From NCBI GenBank assembly GCA_017562135.1, contig QEYB01001312.1, positions 1,054,001-1,118,000 on the forward strand: a stretch of DNA of 64,000 nucleotides, given 5' to 3'. Each line of letters begins with the position of its first letter. The first letter of the stretch is position 1. The stretch comes from Dipylidium caninum. Lineage: Eukaryota > Platyhelminthes > Cestoda > Cyclophyllidea > Dipylidiidae. The position numbers and the translations under genes were made by a program. Shown piece by piece: positions 52,601-61,600 of the stretch. The notes beneath the pieces were generated by a model, which searched no databases, was not told where the DNA came from, and saw nothing but the letters and a program-made list of their open reading frames with translations.

Positions 52601-55600
52601 ATTTTCGGAGGAGAGCATTCAACAACCTCAGCATTTTGAATGGCACTGGATCCCCTATTAACTGTGGTGATATCGGCGCCACTGACCCCATAACAGGTTG
52701 TAAGGATGCCCAAACCGATCTGATTTGCTCACCATAAGACTATTTTCAGTGACTCTTTATTGCTTTATCTTTTGTGTTGATAGTCGTAGTTTTTCTCTTA
52801 TTCCTGCTCTTTTTCGCGTTCTCAACCGCACTGAGTTTTCTATTAACGCATTTCTTACAGATTTATCATTGTGTTTTCGCAGCGACTGGAATGGCCACGG
52901 TTTGACCAGTGTGCTTGGCTTTTGAGATGTTACTTGACTTAAAATGGTGATTTCCAGGTGGAGTATTGGTTACCGTGCATTGCAGTCGAATGTGATTGAT
53001 ATTTTCAAAACAAGTCTGTTTGGCTTCCACTCCTTTTCATTCTATGATTGTCCCCTTCCTTTTTTTACTTTGTGCGATTTTTCAATATTCTCTTTTATTT
53101 CCTTTTCGTAATTAAAAGGATTCTTGATCTTTCTATCGGTGAACTCCATTTGGTAGCAAGTGTTTCCATTTGTGGTCCTCAATGCACTGCTAGTGCCGGT
53201 TCTGTTTAATCTAAATATTTTGTAGAACTTAGCAGCAATTCTCTCAGATTTTCGAGCGAGAAGTAGTGTTCTCAATTGTTCCATGTCGTAATTAAAGTAG
53301 CCGGACGCTAATGTATCATCCGTATAAAGTATAACACTAGTGAAGGTTGTTGTCTACATCGGCACGTTGCGTCTGCACTTGAGAACCCCATCTTTCTATC
53401 TTCATGCCCTCCTTTACCTGCCTTCTTGGATTCGCCTATTCTAATTTACTTATCTCTTCACATTTAGTCGTTGCGTTGAGATTGCCGATCCGATTACCGG
53501 AAAATCATCAAGTCATTGGTTGGTTGCTAAACGTTTTAAGATATCAAACCCAATTACTTCTTAGCTTTAACGATGATCTATGGAATGCTTCTGGTCCTAC
53601 ATCAGGCTGGAAGGGTGCTCGAGTTGATCTCCCCACTCCAACGAGGACCGATTTTCAGGTACACACCTTAACACTCCTTAATTGTAGACCAATTACTAGA
53701 TCTTTAGGAAGCTCTCAGGAGTGTATACTTTCTATTGTGTCTATACAAAGACTTGCATTGCTCTTGCCGATCTCAGCAACTACCGCTATTATTTGAGTAA
53801 CTGTTCTGCTCACTCCGTTTGACCGAGATCTCGCTCCGGAGAGTATCCTCATCGTAGTCTTTATTATCCCGTATTCATTCTTTTTAGCTTCAATTCTTTT
53901 GCCTTCAATACTTTATACATTTTTCTAGTCATCTAGTCTTTTGTTCTCCACTCACATTTTTACCGGGATTTTCGCCTCTTCCTAATCCTCTTACATGCCA
54001 CTTACGCAAAGAGCAGAGGCTGCCACTGTCTGTTCAGCTTTACGACGTTGATTTGGTGTCTTAGATCTAGTGCCTTTGCCATCTTAAAAATAATCAGAAT
54101 TGGCATGATCACGTGTGTGCTTGGTTATTTCTTTCAGGCTTTCCTTTACTTTCTCTTTGTAACCTCTTCTCTGGGTTTAGTACATCTGAAATTTTTGCCT
54201 ATTTCATAAATTTAGTCGCTGTGTCCAGGTCGCTGATCCGAAGACTGGAAAACCCTCTAGTTTTTGGTGGGTTGTTTGTCTTCTGATAACATCATGAATT
54301 CCTCATTAGCTTCAATGATGATCTTTGGAACGTCACTGGCTCTTCGTCAGGTTGGCAGAGCGCCAAAGTCGATCTGACTCCTGTAGAGGAGAGTGATTTT
54401 CAGGTACTCTAAATGAATGAGTAACATGCTAACTAAGGTTTAGTTTTTTACTGCGTAGAGGCAACACTTCAGGTGCTGACTCATTAAGGTCGGCACAAGC
54501 TTTCTTTCGTTTATTTTTAAATTTCCATTTATTGTGAGGGCTTTAAAGTGACCTTCTAAATCTTCTGTTCGTGGTTGCGTTGGCCCTGGAAACCTTTACG
54601 ATATTGGAATAATGGTAGTTTTGTTGAGAGTCGCATAGCTTGTTTGAATTAATATAAAAGGTGTTTGTGAAGATCCAAGTCTGCATTACAAGAGATTTAT
54701 TTGCCTTCTCAAACCATTTTTTTCTGACATTTGATTTCATGCGTGTAGGCTCTCGCTTTTGAGTTCACACTGCAATACTATAGCCTTTGTGCAGCCGATG
54801 TCACTAAGGCTTAGGAGCGATCAAAGCTCTGTCAAGCACAAAGTAATACTACAAAAATTGGTAGGAAAAAGAGCAATCTTCTCATAGATCTTTCTATACG
54901 AGATTGTCAAATTCCGTAACATGGTGCTAGGGATTCGGTCTCTTCGCTTTTCATCTCGTTTTAACATCAAGCAAAGGCACAGTATGCCCCTAGCCTATCG
55001 TGCTCCCTTCTTCCAGATTCTGATGAACTCTATTACCCTTAAAATGGATTCTATATTTGTGTGTTGGTGGCCTTACAACATGCTTCTAACTGGTCTAAGG
55101 TTAAAGAACTTTCTTTTATTCTGAACATAAATAGGAATGCCCTAGGCCTAACGTATAAACGAGTATGCTGGTACTTTGCATTTTTGATCTTTCACTCTGA
55201 TTCTCTCCACCCTTTCCTCATTTCCATACCTTCTCTTTTACCCCATTGTCTCTTCTTATTCAGTGGCTGCGTTCAAGTTGCCCATCCGATAACTGGAAAG
55301 CTAACAAGTGTATGGTAAATCTTGAAATACCACGAAACCTAATGTGTAATAGTTCTCATGATGATCTCTGGAACGATACAGGCTCCACTTCGGGTTGGCG
55401 GCACGCCAAGGTTGATCTGCCTGTTGGGGTGAAAAGCGATTTCCAGGTATTCCTCGTAGCGTTGTTATGATCTTTGGTAATCTGATTGTCTGGTACCCCT
55501 TTCGCTTCCTTATAGGAAGTAAATGTCATGTTTTTACTTACATTCGTCCGATACTTTTTTGTCACAAATGTTATGCTTTAGGTAATCTCGAGCTTCATTT

Positions 55601-58600
55601 AAGTCCTTTCTAGCTCATTTATAGCTTTTAGTAAACTGACTTCTGATGACACTGAAAGAAAGAAAATACTATGTGACTTTAGAATGCAGAATATCTAATT
55701 TAGGCGGTGGTTGGATGCTCTACTCTGTCTATTAAACTCATTCTTTCCTCTCTTGGCTTTCACTCCTTCCCCCTTATGGCGCCTTTCGTTTACATTTCAT
55801 AATACTTTGTTTTCCTAGCGATTGCATCCAAGTTGTCCACCCCAAGTCTGGAAAACCCACAAGCTTTTGGTGGGTTGCATAGTTTTCCTTGAATTTTACC
55901 TGAATCCTTATTAGCACTAATGAAGATATTTGGAATACCACTGGCTCAACACGGGGTTGGCAGAGGGCCAAAGTCGATTTACCTTCTGGTGCAAAGAGTG
56001 ACTTTCAGGTATTAGTTAAGGGTTAAATCGTCCAAGTATGCAGATTTGGGTTTCGTCCCCTTTTCAGTAGTTTTTCTCCTTCGATTTCACTGACGCTGTC
56101 CATTTTCTTCTACGGTCTTCTGAAGCCTCATCTTGGCATATTCTATCCCTTGTCATTAAATGCACCAACTTTGTTGATTATTCTTACCAAACTATTCTAA
56201 CATACAACTTTTACTTTAATTTCATCAATCTACTTTTGTACGCTTTCCCTCAATTTTTCCCATCTTTTCGTCAAATTTTTCCTTGAGGAATTAAGAATTA
56301 CACTTTATCATTGATTGAACTTCTTGTGGCACCATTTTGTTATCTTAATAGGAATAAGGCTTATTCGGCACATCATTCATCCATCCACTTCCACAGACAA
56401 ATAGGCGATCATCTTACGAAAGTGAAGTGTTTGTAACTCTTGTGCTACTTAATCCCACCCAGTCTACCAGCTTATTAGCTAGAGTTTAGTGCGTAGGCCC
56501 ACAGAACATTTATAGCCGCCCATTTCAGCTTCTCCCTCTCCTTCTTCTATTCAGATTATTCTGGAGGGCGTCATTCCTGCTGGCTATCCCGATGCAAGAA
56601 TATGCGTGGACAACATTACGAGCTACACTGTGCCCTGCAGTGGTGCGTTGGCCTTCAATTATGTTGGGATATGGAGAGCTTAGGAAGTAGCATAGTTATG
56701 AGCATGAGGGCGTGAAGGGAGTTGAATGAGGTGGATAATCCTACTTGGACCTCTTCAATGACTCGTTTGGCGTCGATCTATTTGTTTGTTTTGTTCATAT
56801 TAATTATTTCCATCTTTTTTTCGCAACTACTTAATAGGATTTAACAATGAATGATATAAAAATGATTTTTAAGATTTCCAGGATGTCTATTTATATTTCA
56901 AAAATGGACATTTTTAACGTGAAATTGATCTTTTTCGTAAACGTCTCTTCGAAGCGTCCATTTTAAAATGTGTTGGCCGCCTTATAAAGTATTTTGATAC
57001 TGTTGGTTAACTTTAATAATTCTCATTTAATTCCGCCAATAAAGTGGGTGCTTACATTGGACTAAATTGCAAGGAAATCGAAATTACCTGCAAAAGGGAA
57101 GCGGAAAATTGTACCACTATTCAGTTGCAATGAGCGCAATGAAGGGATATCAGCTACGAGGTTATTTTAGTAAATGATTCCCTTATACTCCTAAGTTTAT
57201 CTGTTATGTCAGTTTCCTGAATCTGCACCTCTATGGATATGCTCCGCTCCTAATTCATCACTTCTGCCTACAATGTTACGGGGCCGTGCGTGAACAATTG
57301 GCTTTCATTTGAGTGCTTATGCAGCCTAAAATAGGATATGTTTTTTGGTAGACGATATTTTACGAAATCCCGTTAACAGATTACAATGCCGTGATGGATA
57401 ATTCTCTGATCTTACCCGATTCTCATAGAATCCGCTTCTGAATAAGGAGCTGGAATGTTTCATCAAAAGAAACATTAAAATATAAGAAATCAAACCGAGT
57501 ACGAAAATTTGGATGACTTCATGATCATTAAAAATATTTATTGAAAATATTGAATATTGAAAAATATTTATTGGTGTTCAATTGTATGTTGATACACTAG
57601 TCTGTCAAAGGAGGCGGTCTGTTAACCTTTCTCTGTCATTAAAATAATGGGTCATTTTGCGTAAAGTCATTCACAAACGCCTTTTCATGCAATAGACAAA
57701 TACTTGTCCTAAGCACAGCTTAATTTCCAATTTTAAATTTTTAACCTCCCTTCCTCTTGACTCCCATCACAATACCAGAGCTGGAGCCAAAACCAGCGAA
57801 GTCGTCATCGGCCACTTATACCTGGGCGCAGTACTTCGGCATCACTTTCATTGTTGCTCTGGCATTCGGTCTGCTCATTCCCATCCTCTTCCTGGTGGCC
57901 ATCATTGTGGTGTGCCGCCGCCGCCACGCCTACCGCCATCACCACTGCATGACCAATGGCTCCGGCGGCGGGATGAGCGTTGGAGGCGCCGGTAGCGGCA
58001 GCTACGGCAACAGCAAACTTTTCTCAGCCAACCTCTGGCATTACATCGGTGGAAAGGAGGTGGCCGATGATCCCTTTGCTGAACACACTGCCAGCATCCA
58101 CCGTCCTCCGTTCTCAGCGCATAAATTCTCGGATGGGACACTGGGCATGCGGGGCGATGGAACACTTGACCTGCCCGACGTTGTTATCCCCTCCGGTAAG
58201 TGCTCCCATCTGTTCTTTAAATGTTGGCTTCGTTGCTGCTCCTTCTGAGGTCTGGCGAGGCATACTCATTTGGGAGTGATTTCAAAGATGTCACCTAAAA
58301 AGCCTAGAACTTGTGATCCTAATTACTTTGTGCCATTGACACTAGGGTGAAACCATGGAGACTGAGGGCCAAAATTGTCAAATTTTGCCAGTAAAGCAAA
58401 TATTCTTGTCCAGGGCCCACATAAACCATTTGTTGTAGCTCTGATTTGAAAATGTCTTCAACTATTTTTATGCCATAAAACCATCAATGCTGCGAAAAAA
58501 TCGGTTTGTAATTGCATATACGGAAATATTTTCAAATTCTAATTGCATTTGTTGCCTTAACGACTAAATGATGCTTCTCTTTGTCTATCAGAATTTTATC

Positions 58601-61600
58601 AGCTAACCATTATAGGCAAACAATCATCTGAGCATGAAACTAGGCCTTAAAATTTTGCCGTATGGATGTTTTTGGGGTATTTAACAATAATAGTTCGCTT
58701 CAGGACTAATCATTGAAGTTGTTATTACTTTTGTCACTTGATACTGTAGTCATCCCTCCTTCCACTAACGTAGCCTTAGACTTTCCTCGTGTACAACAGA
58801 GTCCTCCTGACGCCAGTGTTTATGCTCCACATTCTCCACAATGTAAAACGTCGAGTGATCCATCGTGACGCCCCTTCCACCCTTTTTAAGGCATTGGCAT
58901 TGACAGACGCTTTCAATAATCCTGCGGAAAAAAAGTAATTAAACTGCCGTGTGGTGACCTACGTTTCGATGCCTAAGCACATTGCTGTGGTGTTCGGTTG
59001 TGCTAGCCAGAGCGTTTTTAAAGGCCGCTACGAAAAAGTGCTTCGAACAGCTCTATGATAGATTTCGGTCATAGTAAGACTACGAATCAGTCAATGGTGC
59101 CTTATCTTGCATAATTCACTGTGGTTTGTTCCTTTAAGGCCCAGTTTCAAAAATAAGGTTTGTGGAGAGTAAAGGTGTGGTTTCTACCTGATTTGTCTTT
59201 TTTCAAATCGTTACATACTCGAAAGGTAATCATCTGGTTCCTTTTAAAGCTTCCTTATGCCCTTATCATTAGCAACCAATTGCGTTTGACCGCATGTATC
59301 TGCTCCTACTAACTTAGTCCCCTGTCAAGCGCCCGATGGCGATGAAAAAATGACTCCTTGCAGATGGAAAAATTGGAATCTAGAAGTTTCCGGACACAGA
59401 ACACATGTAAAAAAGTTTACGGTGATGCTATTGGGTTAGTAATTGAGTGATTGCGGATTTTGTCAACACTTTGTTTTAATATTTCCGTTTTCACCCCAAT
59501 TTAAAATGGAAATTATGTGCTCCTGATGAGAATGAAGTCTTGAAGGAAAGGCAGTGTCGTCAAAAGTTGTTTGCCAGATTTCATCCTGGTGTTTTTTCAC
59601 TGCCAAATACTCAACGATTTGATTGTACATCCATTTGAAGGGAAATTAAAGTGCTCGACGATTTTGATCTTCATCAGAGCACAACAGGCGATGTTGCAGG
59701 GAGCCTCAGTTGCCAATCACATCGATGCATTAAGAACAGAAGTACGATTTTAAAGAGCTTGGCTATGTGAGGAAACTCCTTTGGTACAGCGCATTAGCAG
59801 CGTCTGCGACTCCTTGCATCCGAAGGGTAATGAAGTTGAGCCACTTATGAAAAGACTAATTACGGGCGTCGAAAAAGTGGAAGTTTGGACAAAAACTTTG
59901 AAACGGAAGATGAATTGGTTATACAAGATGAACCAGTCCAGCGACATCAAAAGCTGAGATTCACCAAGAAATTATTATGTTGTCGGTCTGTTGAGGATGT
60001 AAAGGTATTCGGTACTGTGAACTTCTGCCAGACGGACAAACGGTCAATTCAAATGTGTGCGTTTGACAACTCGCTCGAGCGAGCGATGCGATTAATTCGA
60101 GCAGAGCGGCCAGTGGTGGACGTCAGCGTCGCGAGGGTGTCGCTGTCGTTCACCATGATGGTGCGCAGCCGCACACGTCTGCGGTCACTCGCCAAAAGTT
60201 ACTGAATCTGGGTGGGAATGCGTTGACACGACCTCTCTGTAGCCCTGACCTCACGCCTTCAGGCTGCCATTTTATTTCTTCGTTTCTTACAGGACCCCTT
60301 AAATCTTAAAATTTCTGTCAGCCCTGATGGTGTCAAACCACATTTGATTCAGTTTTTTGGGTACTTGCTTGAACGATTGCAAAAGGTTATTAACAAAAGC
60401 GGACAGGGCCTAATTATTTAAAAGTTATATTTTTTACAAAAATTTTAGATTTTCATTTCTTTTTAAAAATCACAATCACTTTGTAAGTCGTACCTATTCC
60501 TAAGGGGTAGGTATGTACAAATGGGAAAAGTGTTCCTAAACCCTAGATAAACTGGAGATGCGCCTCATGCAGCATTCTTAAATCCACTTCATTGCATTGG
60601 TGATCCATTTCCCGTAAAGGTCGCGTGGTCGGGGGAACGTTGATGCGCCAGTCCTCACAGCCGACGTATAACGGAGCGCCCTACGGCTACCAAACCATGA
60701 TGGCCACGGGCAAAGCGATGCGCTACAACGGGATGCCCATGGCTCAGCCCAACAACATGCTTGCTTCGCAGACCAACTTCAACATGGACTTCGGCACTCA
60801 GGCACCGGTTCACAATGTGGCCCAACAAGGTAGCAAGGCTTGGCAAACACGCCTTTATTTTCTTTGCTGAACGTCAATTAGAAACTTGTTTTTTTGCCAT
60901 TTTTTCACCCCTTCTCCCATTTATCCATCCATCTCCATTTCATTTACTGTGCTGATTATCTCTGTCCTTTTTATCTATATCTACTTTCTCAGTATTTTAT
61001 TTCATTAAATTATCGCCATTCAACAAGGTCCCTACGCTAGCTCCGTCCTGTCACATTTGCCCATTCTCGAACGTACCACCTACCCATTTGTCGAACAGCT
61101 CCGAGCTGAAGGCGTCCTTCGTAGTGAGCATGCTCCAATCCATCCTACCATTTACCGGTCTCTTCAACTTATCTTCTCTCCTCAATGTTCACTTTTTTGT
61201 CTAACATAAACTCTGCTTAATCTCATCTACATCTTCACCCAATGATCTATCTACATCTATTTACTTTCTCTCCGTGCGTTGAAGTGGTTTTTCTGTCCAT
61301 AAGCGGTCACTCTGTTTCTGGGGCTTTGAGCGTTGCTTTACACAATGTGTTAACGATTATTGTGCTCTACTGTGATTTCCAGTAGAGCACACTCCTTCCT
61401 GTCACACGAATGCCCGCCTTCTCTGTATAGTATCATTTTCTTTGAATGAATACGGCGGCGCGAAATCTGTTTAAATTGTCATCCACGCATTATCTCTTCT
61501 TCCCTACTTTCCCTTTCGGTCAATGCACTATATTTTCAGACGGATTTTTGTACAACTCGTTATTTCGGCGTGCGTGACGTTATTTTGGCCACATTGATGA

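Larger units (their letters stand above)
58196..60619 (+). other. Long intron of the MAM gene
   Basis: Apart from the possible terminal exon (58750-58868) and the mariner relic, nothing was recognised. A further phase 1-1 tail exon could be hidden here. Confidence 0.4.

Noticed and set aside
29244..56642. Reading the locus as a protein with many MAM domains in series
   Set aside because: First halves are all clustered before second halves, there is one terminal exon, and serial joining breaks the frame.
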